Assembly (NCBI GenBank): GCA_020850615.1
Contig: JADZEI010000022.1
Location: 1-64,000 of the forward strand
Length of the DNA: 64,000 nt
Direction: 5' to 3'
Origin: Dehalococcoidia bacterium
Lineage (GTDB): Bacteria; Chloroflexota; Dehalococcoidia; Tepidiformales; Tepidiformaceae
The notes under the pieces were generated by a model. It saw only the letters and a list, made by a program, of their open reading frames with translations, did no database searches and was not told the origin of the DNA. Numbering within the stretch: position 1 is the stretch's first letter; every line of letters begins with the position of its first letter. The position numbers were made by a program, and so were the translations under genes. Below are positions 7,190 through 16,432 of the stretch, in pieces.

Positions 7190-9367
7190 ATGGCGAAACC
7201 ACGGATGAGGGCCGCCGGTGGGCTGCCGGCGATGCTTTACGTGCTCAAGAAGGGCCGCGAATCGGGCAGCATGCTCGGGCTCTACCGGCGGCTCAAGTCC
7301 CGGAACGCGTGCAAGACGTGCGCGCTCGGGATGGGCGGGCAGCGGGGCGGCATGGTCAACGAGCGGGGCCACTTCCCGGAGGTCTGCAAGAAGTCGGTGC
7401 AGGCGCAGGCCGGTGACATGGGCGCGTTCCTCACGGAGGCGTGGTTCCGCCGGACGCCAATCGCCGCGCTGGCGAGCTGGACACCGCGGGAGCTGGAGAA
7501 GGCAGGGCGGCTGACCTTCCCGGTCATCGCCGAAGAGGGAGACACGCAGTACCGGCGGCTGAGCTGGCAGGAAGCGCTGGACCGCGCAGGCGATGCGCTG
7601 CGGACCACGCGACCGGAGCGGGCGTTCGTCTACGCGTCCGGGCGATCGAGCAACGAGGCCGCGTTCCTGCTGCAGCTGGTCGGGCGGGCGTACGGCACCG
7701 GGAACATCCACAACTGCTCGTACTACTGCCACAACGCTTCGGCGGTGGCGCTGACCGGCGTCTACGGGTCGACGGCCGGGTCGGTGCAGCTCGATGACGT
7801 GGAGGAAGCGGACCTGGCGCTGGTGGCGGGCGCGAACCCGGCGAGCAACCACCCGCGCCTGGTCACGCAGCTCATCCGGCTGCGGGAGCGGGGCGGGCGG
7901 GTCATCGTCGTGAACCCGCTGCGGGAACTGGGCCTGGAGCGCTTCCGGCTACCGTCGGACCCAAAGAGCCTGCTATTCAGCTCGAAGGTCTCGGACCTCT
8001 ACCTGCAGCCGCACATCGGCTCGGATGGCGTGCTGTTCCAGGCGATCCTCAAGGGGCTCATCGAGTCCGAGGCGATCGACCGGGCGTTTATCGACCAGTA
8101 CACGGACGGCTGGGAGGCGGTGCGGGCGGCGGCCGAGGCGGCGCGCTGGCCGGAGCTCACCGCTGCCTGCGGCGTGCCGAAGGCGCAGATCGACCAGGCG
8201 GTGGCGATGATCGCGAGCTCGCAGCGCGGCATCTTCATGTGGGCGATGGGGCTCACGCACCACGCCAACGGCGTCTCGGCGATCGAGTCGCTTTCGAACG
8301 TGGCGCTGGCGCGGGGCTGGCTGGGGCGGCCGGGCTGTGGCCTCCTGCCGATCCGCGGGCATTCGAACGTGCAGGGCGTGGGGTCGGTCGGGGTGTCGCC
8401 GGGACTGAAGGAGGCGTTCGCGCAGCGCCTCGAGGCGCTCTACGGCATCGCGCCGGTTGCTCCCGGGCAGGACACGCTGGCCTCGATGGAGGCGGCCGCG
8501 GCGGGGGCGATCGATGCGGCGCTTCTGCTCGGCGGGAACCTGTTCGGTAGCAACCCGGACCGGGAGTGGGCCGGCGCGGCGCTGCGCAACATCCCGGTCA
8601 CGGTCGCGATCACGACGAAGCTGAACGAGGGGCACATCCACGGCCGCGGACGGACGTCGATCATCCTGCCCGCGCTCGCGCGGGACGAGGAGTCGCAGGC
8701 GACGACGCAGGAGAGCATGTTCAGTTATGTCCGCCTCTCCGAAGGTGGGGAGCCGGCGGTGGCCGGACAAATGCGGAGCGAGGTCGAGATCATCGCGGCC
8801 ATCGCGGAGCGCATCCTCCAGGAAGGGCGGTTCGACTGGGCGGCGCTGCGTTCGCACCGGGAGCTGCGCGAGGCGATGGCGAAGGTGGTCCCGGGGTACG
8901 AGGCGATCGGCCGGATCGACGACACGAAGCAGGAGTTCGCGGTCCAGGGCCGGAGCTTCGCCGAGCCGATCTTCCCGACGCCGAACGGCCGGGCGCAGTT
9001 CGCAGCCGGCGCGCCGAGTGCGTTCGACCCCGGCCCGGGCCGCTACCGGCTGATGACGCTGCGGTCCGAAGGGCAGTTCAACACGGTGGTCTACGACGAG
9101 GAGGACATCTATCGCGGCAACCAGCGCCGCGATGTGGTGATGATGGCTGCGCGGGACGCCCGCGAGCTGGGCCTGCGCGAAGGCGACCGCGTCGTGGTCG
9201 AGTCGGATGCGGGCTCGATGGAAGCGAGCGTCGCGGTGGTGGCGATCCGGGCGGGGAACCTGGCGATGTACTACCCGGAGGCGAACGTGCTCGTGCCGCG
9301 CGGGGTGGATGCGCGGTCGCGGACGCCGGCGTTCAAGTCGGTCGCGGTCACCGTGCGGCACGCTTGA
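7190..9367 (+). CDS. FdhF/YdeP-family molybdopterin oxidoreductase
   Basis: A 725-aa cytoplasmic molybdenum (or tungsten) bis-MGD enzyme of the formate dehydrogenase alpha-like FdhF/YdeP group. Cysteines C41, C44 and C66 in NACKTCALGMGG and HFPEVCKKS are a reduced Fe-S cluster motif characteristic of this group. A CHNAS segment near residue 180 occupies the position of the metal-ligand cysteine of formate dehydrogenases. Later segments GANPASNHPRL, GRTSIILPALAR and the C-terminal molydopterin-dinucleotide binding domain (RYRLMTLRSEGQFNT, YYPEANVLVP) are all present. The physiological substrate of YdeP-like enzymes is uncertain, and no partner Fe-S or NAD-binding subunit is adjacent, so formate oxidation should not be assumed. 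It is monocistronic and convergent with the TetR gene. Confidence 0.8.
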   Translation: MAKPRMRAAGGLPAMLYVLKKGRESGSMLGLYRRLKSRNACKTCALGMGGQRGGMVNERGHFPEVCKKSVQAQAGDMGAFLTEAWFRRTPIAALASWTPRELEKAGRLTFPVIAEEGDTQYRRLSWQEALDRAGDALRTTRPERAFVYASGRSSNEAAFLLQLVGRAYGTGNIHNCSYYCHNASAVALTGVYGSTAGSVQLDDVEEADLALVAGANPASNHPRLVTQLIRLRERGGRVIVVNPLRELGLERFRLPSDPKSLLFSSKVSDLYLQPHIGSDGVLFQAILKGLIESEAIDRAFIDQYTDGWEAVRAAAEAARWPELTAACGVPKAQIDQAVAMIASSQRGIFMWAMGLTHHANGVSAIESLSNVALARGWLGRPGCGLLPIRGHSNVQGVGSVGVSPGLKEAFAQRLEALYGIAPVAPGQDTLASMEAAAAGAIDAALLLGGNLFGSNPDREWAGAALRNIPVTVAITTKLNEGHIHGRGRTSIILPALARDEESQATTQESMFSYVRLSEGGEPAVAGQMRSEVEIIAAIAERILQEGRFDWAALRSHRELREAMAKVVPGYEAIGRIDDTKQEFAVQGRSFAEPIFPTPNGRAQFAAGAPSAFDPGPGRYRLMTLRSEGQFNTVVYDEEDIYRGNQRRDVVMMAARDARELGLREGDRVVVESDAGSMEASVAVVAIRAGNLAMYYPEANVLVPRGVDARSRTPAFKSVAVTVRHA

Positions 9368-9379
9368 TGGGCACGGGCG

Positions 9380-10075
9380 TCACTCGCCGGGCTTGAAGAC
9401 GGCCCAGTACCAGAGGTCGCTCACGGCTTTAACCACGTCTTCGAAGCGGTCGTCGCCGAAGGGGTAGGAATCGCGGCTGAGCCACTCGAACGCGAGCGAC
9501 TGGATCATCCCGCCGAGCGCGCGGGAGGCGATCTCCGTGTCGACGTCACGGAGCTGGCCGCGGGCTTCGTAGCGGTCGAGGGATTGCTTGACCCGTCGGG
9601 TCATGTCATCACGCAGGCGCAGCTCGACCTCGGAGATCTCGGGGATGATCGGCGCGTAGGCGATGAGCTCGCCGAGCATCTTGCGGTTCGCGCGAAACGC
9701 CTCGAGGTAGGTCCTGTTCGCGAATGCGAGCCGGTCGCGGTGGCTCATCGGGACAGGCGGCTGGGCGGCCGTGTCGTCGTGGAGCTTCCGGCCGACCTGT
9801 TCGACGACCATCGTGAAGATGTGTTCCTTGTTGCGGAAGTAGAGGTAGAAGGTGCCACGGGCGACCTTGCAGCGCTTGATGATGTCGTCGATGTTGGCGC
9901 CGGCGTAGCCCTTCTCTTCGAAGACCTCGTGGGCGGCGTCGAGGATGCGCTGGCGGGTGCGAAGGGCGCGCGGCGAGAGGTTCTCCTCGCAGGCCGGGGC
10001 ATCCGGGAGCGGTCCGGCGGGCGCGGCAGCATCCGGTTGCGGTGCGGTCCCGCGGGCGGGCTGGCTAATGGACAA
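9380..10075 (-). CDS. TetR/AcrR family transcriptional regulator
   Basis: A 231-aa one-component repressor. After a ~35-residue proline/alanine-rich tail the HTH begins TRQRILDAAHEVFEEKGY and ends ARGTFYLYFRNKEHIF, the classic TetR recognition helix region (residues about 40-90). The remainder is the helical ligand-binding domain. The only in-frame start before the HTH is a TTG at 10075, which overlaps the end of the CoA-transferase gene by 11 nt, so the two are co-transcribed. By context it may respond to an acyl-CoA or related acid and control the CoA-transferase and neighbouring transport genes. Confidence 0.8.
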   Translation of the reverse strand: MSISQPARGTAPQPDAAAPAGPLPDAPACEENLSPRALRTRQRILDAAHEVFEEKGYAGANIDDIIKRCKVARGTFYLYFRNKEHIFTMVVEQVGRKLHDDTAAQPPVPMSHRDRLAFANRTYLEAFRANRKMLGELIAYAPIIPEISEVELRLRDDMTRRVKQSLDRYEARGQLRDVDTEIASRALGGMIQSLAFEWLSRDSYPFGDDRFEDVVKAVSDLWYWAVFKPGE

Positions 10076-12458
10076 CAGCGGCTCCGATCAGCTGGTCCAC
10101 GGTCGCGTGGTCCAGCCCGAGGATGCCTTCGAGGACGTAGGTGTTCGCTTCGCCCAGGAGCGGCGCCGCGGCGCGGGGGCCGATGTCCGCCTTCCGCGCT
10201 CGGAACGGGGCGCCCGCGTGCGGCCGGTCGCCGACTTCGGCATGAGGGAAGCGGACGAAGAAGCCACGCTCATCAAGGTGCGCGTCGTTCGCGAGGTCTT
10301 CGGTCGTCATGACCGGGAAGGCGGGGATGCCGAGGGACTGGAGCTGCCGCGTGACCTCCCAGCGGCCCTGGGGCGCGGTCCACTCGCGGACGATCGCCTC
10401 GAGCTCGTCCTCGTTGGCCTTGCGGTCCGGCAGGGTGGCGAAGCGCGGGTCGTCCGCGAGTGCGGGCTGGCCCATGGCGCCGCAGAGGGCACGGTAATCC
10501 GCATCGTCGCGGCAGGCGATGGCGACCCAGTTGTCCTCGCCGGTCGCCGGGAACATGCCGTGCGGCGCCATCGTGCGGTCGCGGTTGCCCTGGCGCTCGG
10601 GTTGGCGGCCGGCGACGGACTGGCCGAGCACGCCCTGCGGGATGACGCAGACGGTGGATTCGAAGAGGGCGCAGTCGATGTGCTGGCCGGAGCCGCCGGC
10701 GGCCCGGTGCCAGAGCGCAGCCACGGTCGCGAAGGCGCCATGGATCCCGGCGACGGGGTCGCCGTAGGAGAGGCCCATGTCGGCGGGGGGGCCGCCGACG
10801 CGCCCGGAGAGCTCGGACATGCCGGTGAGTGGCTCCTGGGTGGGTCCGTAGGAGATGTACTTGCTCTCGGGGCCGTCGTCGCCGTAGCCGCTGAGCGATA
10901 CGGTGATGATGTCGGGCCGGATGGCCGAGAGCACGTCATGGTCAAGGCCGAGGCGCTTCATCGCGCCGGGCGCGAAATTGTCCATGACGACATCGGCGGT
11001 GAGGCAGAGCGCCTTCGCGAGACGGCGGCCCTCTTCGGTGCCGAGATTGAGCGTGACGCTGCGCTTGCCCTGGTTGTACTGGTTGAAGTAGCCGGAGCGG
11101 TTCACACCCGGGATCTCGGCGAGGAACGGCTGGAAGCGGCGGGTCGTGTCGAGGCGGGTTTCGGACTCGACCTTGATGACCTCGGCGCCGAGGTGGGCCA
11201 GGTGCATGGCGCAGTAGGGCCCCGCCCAGACCCAGGTGAAGTCGATGACGCGGATACCTTCGAGCGGGCGGACCGGGCCGCCGAACCGGGGCAGTCCCGG
11301 CGTTGGTTCGAACGCCGGCACGGAGGCGAGGTCCCGGGTGAACGCGGGCGCGGGCGTTTCGAAGGCCCAGGGCGTCTCGCTCAGCCGGTAGGGCGCGCCG
11401 GGGAAGCGGGCGTCGCCGAAGCGCGAGTCAGGCGAGGTCGTGAAGAACTTGCGATAGCCGAGCTGCGGCGATTCGAGCAGATCGGCCATCGTGGACACGG
11501 GCGAGAGGGGGACGCGCTGGCGCTGGGCCGCTTCGTACAGGTCCCGGACCTTCCACTTGCCGATTTCTTCCTCGAGCAGGGGCTTGAGCACGTCCCAGCT
11601 GATGCCCCGGTCGAAGCGGTCGCGGAAGATGTCCCAGCTCGCCCACTCGGGGTTGCCGAGGATGTCGACGAGGCGGTCCCACTCGGCGTTTTCGACACAG
11701 AAGATGAGGATGCGGCCGTCGGCGCAATTCATGATCGCCCAGGGCTGGAGCGAGCGGGTGCCGTGGCGGGAGGCGACGTGCCCGTTGTAGGTGTATGCGG
11801 CGATGGCGGTGGCGAGGATCGCGGTGATGGTCTCCTGGGCGGAGAGCTCGACGCAGTCGCCGTCGCCGCGGTTGTTGGCGGCGACCACGGCCCCGAGGAG
11901 GGCGAAGGCCGCGTGCAGGCCGCCCTGGAACTCGGACTGGTCGCCGAACGGGCGCATCGGCTCCTCGGTGGGCGTCCCGGGCTGAGAGGCGCATATCTTC
12001 GTCATGCCGCCGGCCGAGAGGGCAACGATGTCGGTCGCCTGGAACGTCGCGTGCGGGCCGGTGTCGCCGAAGGGGGCGATGTGGGCGCTGACGAGCTGCG
12101 GGTTCACGCCGGCAAGCCGCTCGCAGTCGAGCCAGGCGCCCTGCGCGGACCCGAGCGGGAGGTCATGCACGAGCGCGTGCGCCTCGCGGGCGAGCGCGTC
12201 GAACCGCTCGCGCTCGGCAGCGACGGCCAGGTCGAGCGCGACGCCGCGCTTGTTGGAGTTGAGGTAGTGGAAGAGGGCGCTGGAGTCTGGGTCCGGCTGG
12301 CCGCCGGGGAAGGGCCCTGCCCTGCGGGTGCGGTCGCCTTCGGGCGGTTCGACCTTGACCACGTCCGCGCCGAGGTCAGCCATGAGCTTGGCGGCGTAGG
12401 CGGAGGCGATCCCGCTGCCGCAGTCGAGGACACGCAGGCCTGCCAATGCCTTCTTCAT
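10065..12458 (-). CDS. Double-domain class III (CaiB/BaiF) CoA-transferase
   Basis: A 797-aa protein made of two CaiB/BaiF-type CoA-transferase units, residues about 1-375 and 385-797, where most family members have one unit of about 400 aa. Each half has the N-terminal fold start (LRVLDCGSGIASAYAAKLM and IRVIDFTWVWAGPYCAMHL), a GADVVKVE/GAEVIKVE strand, and a candidate catalytic Asp (FGDQSEF in the first half, YGDPVAG in the second). Such fused proteins transfer CoA between carboxylic acids. The substrate cannot be read from sequence. A strong GGGGAGGG ribosome binding site precedes the ATG. It lies downstream of the peptide-type ABC operon, after a region of hairpins, and upstream of a TetR gene it overlaps. 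Confidence 0.85.
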   Translation of the reverse strand: MKKALAGLRVLDCGSGIASAYAAKLMADLGADVVKVEPPEGDRTRRAGPFPGGQPDPDSSALFHYLNSNKRGVALDLAVAAERERFDALAREAHALVHDLPLGSAQGAWLDCERLAGVNPQLVSAHIAPFGDTGPHATFQATDIVALSAGGMTKICASQPGTPTEEPMRPFGDQSEFQGGLHAAFALLGAVVAANNRGDGDCVELSAQETITAILATAIAAYTYNGHVASRHGTRSLQPWAIMNCADGRILIFCVENAEWDRLVDILGNPEWASWDIFRDRFDRGISWDVLKPLLEEEIGKWKVRDLYEAAQRQRVPLSPVSTMADLLESPQLGYRKFFTTSPDSRFGDARFPGAPYRLSETPWAFETPAPAFTRDLASVPAFEPTPGLPRFGGPVRPLEGIRVIDFTWVWAGPYCAMHLAHLGAEVIKVESETRLDTTRRFQPFLAEIPGVNRSGYFNQYNQGKRSVTLNLGTEEGRRLAKALCLTADVVMDNFAPGAMKRLGLDHDVLSAIRPDIITVSLSGYGDDGPESKYISYGPTQEPLTGMSELSGRVGGPPADMGLSYGDPVAGIHGAFATVAALWHRAAGGSGQHIDCALFESTVCVIPQGVLGQSVAGRQPERQGNRDRTMAPHGMFPATGEDNWVAIACRDDADYRALCGAMGQPALADDPRFATLPDRKANEDELEAIVREWTAPQGRWEVTRQLQSLGIPAFPVMTTEDLANDAHLDERGFFVRFPHAEVGDRPHAGAPFRARKADIGPRAAAPLLGEANTYVLEGILGLDHATVDQLIGAAVVH

Positions 12459-12473
12459 CGTTCCCTCCCCTCA

Positions 12474-12577
12474 GCGCCCGGCGGTGCATTTCGCTGCGCC
12501 GGGCGCCTTTCCGATGTCGAGCACTGAAGCCGGGCTTTCGGCCCGGCGGACCACGCCACACCGCGCCCCGGAGGGCG
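12474..12577 (-). terminator. Cluster of three GC-rich hairpins between oppF and the CoA-transferase gene
   Basis: Three inverted repeats lie in the 125-nt gap: CGCGCCC-CGGA-GGGCGCG (about 12561-12578), CCGGGC/GCCCGG around 12530-12546, and GCGCCCGGCG/CGCCGGGCGC (12474-12483 with 12497-12506). None is followed by a U-tract, so they may attenuate transcription or stabilise the upstream operon mRNA rather than form textbook intrinsic terminators. Confidence 0.45.
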
Positions 12578-12583
12578 CGGCGA

Positions 12584-13594
12584 TCAGTTCACCAGGTGGC
12601 AGGACACATAGTGCCCGGGGCGCACCTCGCGGAGCTGGGGGCTCAACTCGGCGCACCGTGCCTCGGCGATGGGGCAGCGCGTGCGGAACCGGCAACCGCT
12701 CGGCAGGTTCAGCGGGCTCGGCACTTCGCCGCTGAGGGGCGCCTCGAGCGACATCTTGCCGGGCTGCGGCGGCTGCGAGGCCAGCAGCAGCGCCTTCGTG
12801 TACGGGTGGAGCGGATTGCCGTAGAGGCCCTCCACCGGCGCGTACTCGACGAGCGCGCCGAGGTACATCACGGCCATCTGGTCGCTCATGTGCTCCACGG
12901 CGGCGAGGTCGTGGGCGATGAACACGTAGGCGATCTGATGGCGCTCCTGGAGCTCCTTGAGAAGGTTCAGGATCTGGGCGCGAATGGACACGTCGAGCGC
13001 GGACACGGGCTCATCGAGGACGACGAGGCCCGGGTTGAGCGCGATCGCACGGGCGATGGCGATGCGCTGGCGCTGGCCACCGCTGAACTCGTGCGGATAG
13101 AGGCCGGCGGCGGCCGGTGGCAGGCCCACGTCCGAAAGGAGCGACTGCAGCTTCTCCTCGCGGTCGTGGCGGGACATGCCGCTGTTGACCATGAGCGGCT
13201 CGGTGACGATTTCGCGGACACGATGGCGCGGATTGAGCGAGCTGTACGGGTCCTGGAAGACGGCCGAGACCTGGCGGTGGAAGTCCTTCTGGCCGCCGCG
13301 GCCCATGCTCCAGACGTTCTTGCCCGCGTAGCGGACTTCGCCGGTGGTGGGCGGCTCCTGGCGGAGCAGCAGGCGGCTGAGGGTGGTCTTGCCGCAGCCG
13401 GATTCGCCGACGAGGCCGAGCGTGGTGGCGGCGGGGACGGAGAGCGATACGCCATCGACGGCGCGGAGCTGGCGCCCCTGGCCGCGGAACCCGCCCGCGC
13501 GGACGGTGTACACCTTCGTGACGTTGAGGAGCTCGATGAGCGGCGTGTCGCCGGCCTTCGGCGCAGTGACGGTGGATGCAGGCGAGGTGGTCAC
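12584..13594 (-). CDS. oppF: Peptide-type ABC transporter ATP-binding protein (OppF/DppF-like)
   Basis: A 336-aa cytoplasmic ATPase subunit. Walker A GESGCGKTTLS, signature SGGQRQRIAIARA, Walker B LVVLDEPVSALD and the C-terminal oligopeptide-binding extension with two cysteines (CRFRTRCPIAEARC) are visible. The GTG start at 13594 is chosen because it overlaps the stop of oppD in a GTGA arrangement and removes an unsupported N-terminal extension; homologues begin near this point. It is the last gene of the five-gene SBP-dppB-dppC-oppD-oppF operon that powers uptake of peptides or other medium-sized solutes; nickel or sugar transport by this class is also possible. Confidence 0.88.
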   Translation of the reverse strand: MTTSPASTVTAPKAGDTPLIELLNVTKVYTVRAGGFRGQGRQLRAVDGVSLSVPAATTLGLVGESGCGKTTLSRLLLRQEPPTTGEVRYAGKNVWSMGRGGQKDFHRQVSAVFQDPYSSLNPRHRVREIVTEPLMVNSGMSRHDREEKLQSLLSDVGLPPAAAGLYPHEFSGGQRQRIAIARAIALNPGLVVLDEPVSALDVSIRAQILNLLKELQERHQIAYVFIAHDLAAVEHMSDQMAVMYLGALVEYAPVEGLYGNPLHPYTKALLLASQPPQPGKMSLEAPLSGEVPSPLNLPSGCRFRTRCPIAEARCAELSPQLREVRPGHYVSCHLVN

Positions 13595-14574
13595 GACGCC
13601 CCCATTTCTTCGGCGCGCAGGCAACGCGCGCGGTGGTTGGAACCGAAGAACTGCTCGGTCGGCGCCTCGTGGGTGCACCGGTCGATGACGTCGGGGCAGC
13701 GCGGCGCGAAGGGGCAGCCCTGGGGCAGGCGGCGGACGTCCGGCGGCTGCCCGGGGATCGAGTAGAGGCGGTCTTCCTTGCGGCCAATCTGGGGGATGGC
13801 GCGCATGAGCGAGCGCGTGTAGGGGTGGCGCGGACGGGCGAAGATCTCGTCGATCGGCCCTTCTTCGACGATGCGGCCGGCGTACATCACGGCGACCTTG
13901 TCGCAGGTGCGGGCGATGACCGAGAGGTCGTGGGTGACGAGGATCATGCCCAGGTTCAGCTCCTTCTGGACGTCCTTGAGGAGCCGGAGGATCTGGATCT
14001 GGACGGTCACGTCGAGGGCGGTGGTGGGCTCATCGGCGATGAGGAGCGAGGGCTGGCACTCGATCGCCATGGCGGTGACGACGCGCTGGCGCTGGCCACC
14101 GCTGAGCTGGTGGGGGTAGTCCTTCACGCGGCGCTCGGGCGAGGGGATGCCCACCTGGGTGAGCGCCTCGACGACCTTGGCGTGGAGCTGCCCGTGGTTG
14201 CGCATGCCCTGGTGGTAGCGCAGCGGCTCCTCCATCTGGTTGCCGATGGAGTAGACCGGGTTCAGCGAGGTCATCGGGTCCTGGGTGACGAACGAGATCT
14301 GCGAGCCGCGGATGCGGCGCATCTCGTTCTCGGAGATGTCAAGCAGGTTGCGCCCTTCGAACAGGACTTCGCCGCCGACGATGCGGCCGCTGCCCTTGGG
14401 CAGGAGGCGGACGATCGAGCTGCAGGTCACGCTCTTGCCACTGCCGGATTCGCCGACGAGGCCGAGCGTCTGCCCGCGTTCGAGCGAGAAGGTGACGCCA
14501 TCGACCGCGCGGGCGACGCCGCTGCGGGTGATGAAGTGAGTCTGGAGGTTCTTGACTTCCAACAGTGGCGGCAT
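13591..14574 (-). CDS. oppD: Peptide-type ABC transporter ATP-binding protein (OppD/DppD-like)
   Basis: A 327-aa ATPase subunit with Walker A GESGSGKSVTC, signature LSGGQRQRVVTAMA, Walker B LLIADEPTTALD, the H-loop VTHDLSV and the C-terminal oligopeptide extension (CPFAPRCPDVIDRC). It pairs with the next gene as the ATPase heterodimer. Its stop overlaps the GTG of oppF by 4 nt and it begins 11 nt after the dppC stop, so it belongs to the same operon. Length and domain order are normal for the family. Substrate cannot be predicted beyond the peptide/nickel/opine group. Confidence 0.9.
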   Translation of the reverse strand: MPPLLEVKNLQTHFITRSGVARAVDGVTFSLERGQTLGLVGESGSGKSVTCSSIVRLLPKGSGRIVGGEVLFEGRNLLDISENEMRRIRGSQISFVTQDPMTSLNPVYSIGNQMEEPLRYHQGMRNHGQLHAKVVEALTQVGIPSPERRVKDYPHQLSGGQRQRVVTAMAIECQPSLLIADEPTTALDVTVQIQILRLLKDVQKELNLGMILVTHDLSVIARTCDKVAVMYAGRIVEEGPIDEIFARPRHPYTRSLMRAIPQIGRKEDRLYSIPGQPPDVRRLPQGCPFAPRCPDVIDRCTHEAPTEQFFGSNHRARCLRAEEMGAS

Positions 14575-14585
14575 CTCATCCCCTC

Positions 14586-15491
14586 CTAGAGTTGCCGGAA
14601 CCGCGGGTCGAGCCGGACACGCAGCCAGTCACCCATGAGGTTGATCGAGAGGCAGGTCGCAGCGATGGCGATGCCGGGGACGATCGTGAGGGAGTTCTGG
14701 ACGCCGAGGTAGGCCTTACCGTTGGCAAGCATGCCGCCCCAGGTGGCCTGCGGCGCGGGGACGCCGAGGCCAAGGAAGCTGAGCGATGCCTCGATGACGA
14801 TGACCGCACTGAGCTGGAGCGTGGCCAGCACGATGAGCGGGTTCACGATGTTCGGCAGGATGTGCCGGATGATAATCCGGGCCGGGCTGCAGCCGGCGAC
14901 CTTCGCCAGCCGGACGAAGTCGGCCTCGCGGACACGCAGCACTTCGCTGCGAAGGACGCGGGCGTAGCCGGCCCACGTCATGAAGATGAGTACGAGGATG
15001 AGGTTGCGCGTGCTTGCCCCGACGGCGCCGACGACGGAGATCGCGACGAGAAGGAAGGGCACGGCGAGGAACGTGTCCGTCGCGCGCGAAATGAGGATGT
15101 CGACCCAGCCGCGGAAGTAGCCGGCGAGCAGCGCCAGGGTGGCGCCGAGCGTGCCCGCGCCGAGGACGACGGCGATGCCGACGAGGAGCGAGATCTGGGC
15201 GCCGTCCATGAGGCGGCTGAGGACATCGCGGCCGAGCTCGTCCGTGCCGAGGGGGTGCTCCCAGGTGCCATCGAAGCCGACGGGCGGCCGGAGCGACGCG
15301 AGGAGGTCCACCTCGTTCGGGTTGTGGGGCTGGATGATGGGCGCGAGGATCCCGGTGCCGATGACGATGAGCAGGATCGTGAGCGGGACGACGGGCAGGC
15401 CGCGGAGGTTGTGCAGCCACGACGCGCGCTTGGGCGCGATAGGTTCGGCGACGGATTTGTCGAGCGGGAGCGAGCTACTATCGGTGGTCAT
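14586..15491 (-). CDS. dppC: Peptide-type ABC transporter permease (DppC-like)
   Basis: A 301-aa inner membrane permease with an N-terminal transmembrane segment (about residues 32-52), the periplasmic HPLGTDELGRDVLSRLM motif that marks DppC/OppC proteins, about five further membrane segments, and the EAA loop (READFVRLAKVAGCSPARII). The ATG at 15491 overlaps the stop of dppB in an ATGA arrangement, which fixes the start. It forms the membrane channel together with DppB. Confidence 0.9.
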   Translation of the reverse strand: MTTDSSSLPLDKSVAEPIAPKRASWLHNLRGLPVVPLTILLIVIGTGILAPIIQPHNPNEVDLLASLRPPVGFDGTWEHPLGTDELGRDVLSRLMDGAQISLLVGIAVVLGAGTLGATLALLAGYFRGWVDILISRATDTFLAVPFLLVAISVVGAVGASTRNLILVLIFMTWAGYARVLRSEVLRVREADFVRLAKVAGCSPARIIIRHILPNIVNPLIVLATLQLSAVIVIEASLSFLGLGVPAPQATWGGMLANGKAYLGVQNSLTIVPGIAIAATCLSINLMGDWLRVRLDPRFRQL

Positions 15492-16405
15492 GCGAGTCGG
15501 ATCCTCGGGTCGATAACCGCGTAGAGCAGGTCCACGCCCAGGTTGAGAAGGACGAGGAAGGTGGATGTGACGAAGACGATCGTCTGCACCAGCGGATAGT
15601 CGCGGGAGAAGATGGCCTGGATGGTCAGCTGGCCGATGCCGGGCCAGGCGAAGATCTGCTCGATGACGACGGAGCCGCTCACGAAGAAGATGATCTGCAG
15701 GGAGAAGAGCGAGAGGATCGGGACGAGCGCGTTGCGGAAGGCGTGCTTCCAGATGACGGCGCGCTCGGGCACGCCTTTGAGCCGGGCGAGGCGGATGTAG
15801 TCCGTCTCCATGACGTCGAGCATCGAGGAGCGGGTCATGCGGGTGAGGGCGGCCATCGAATACCACGCGGAGGCGATGGCCGGCATGATGAATGTCTTCG
15901 GGCCGGCCATGCCGGATGTCGGCAACCAGCGCAACTCAACCGCGAAGAACAGGATGAGCATGATACCGATGAGGAACGACGGTATCGCCTGGCCGAGGAG
16001 CGCGATGACCGTGGTGAGGCGGTCGACGAAGCCACCGGCGCGGATTGCGCCGAGCACGCCGACGCTCACGCCACCGAGGAGGGCCACGACGGCCGACGCG
16101 GCGGCGAGCTTGAGCGTGTTGGGGAACCGGTCCAGGAAGACATCCAGGGCCGGTTCCCCGAAGCGGAACGAATCACCGAAGTCGCCCGTGATGATGCCCT
16201 TGACGAAGATGCCGTACTGCACGGGCAGCGGGTCATCGAGGCCGAGGGATTCCTTGAGGGCTTCGCGGTCTTCGGCGGTGGCCTCGGGCGGGATCAACAG
16301 AGCTGTCGCGTCCCCGCTGAGGCGGGCGAGGAAGAACACGACAACCGAGATGCCGACAATAGTCACCAGCGTCTGAATCAGTCGTGAGACGATATATCCA
16401 GTCAT
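15488..16405 (-). CDS. dppB: Peptide-type ABC transporter permease (DppB-like)
   Basis: A 305-aa permease with an N-terminal membrane segment (IVSRLIQTLVTIVGISVVVF, first 20 residues of the match), a long extracytoplasmic loop including GLDDPLPVQYGIFVKGIITG, and a C-terminal region of about five membrane segments containing the EAA motif around TDYIRLARLKGVPERAV. Typical length for DppB/OppB is 305-340 aa. It starts 27 nt after the stop of the solute-binding protein gene and overlaps dppC by 4 nt. Confidence 0.9.
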   Translation of the reverse strand: MTGYIVSRLIQTLVTIVGISVVVFFLARLSGDATALLIPPEATAEDREALKESLGLDDPLPVQYGIFVKGIITGDFGDSFRFGEPALDVFLDRFPNTLKLAAASAVVALLGGVSVGVLGAIRAGGFVDRLTTVIALLGQAIPSFLIGIMLILFFAVELRWLPTSGMAGPKTFIMPAIASAWYSMAALTRMTRSSMLDVMETDYIRLARLKGVPERAVIWKHAFRNALVPILSLFSLQIIFFVSGSVVIEQIFAWPGIGQLTIQAIFSRDYPLVQTIVFVTSTFLVLLNLGVDLLYAVIDPRIRLA

Positions 16406-16432
16406 CTCGGCGTCGTCCTTCGTTAGCGGGTG

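Noticed and set aside
7190..9367. Calling the molybdopterin enzyme a formate dehydrogenase
   Set aside because: It belongs to the FdhF/YdeP group with an unusual Cys pattern and no partner subunits. Substrate is left open.
9945..12527. Long plus-strand open frame opposite the CoA-transferase
   Set aside because: Gly/Ala/Arg-rich shadow of a well-supported minus-strand gene without motifs.
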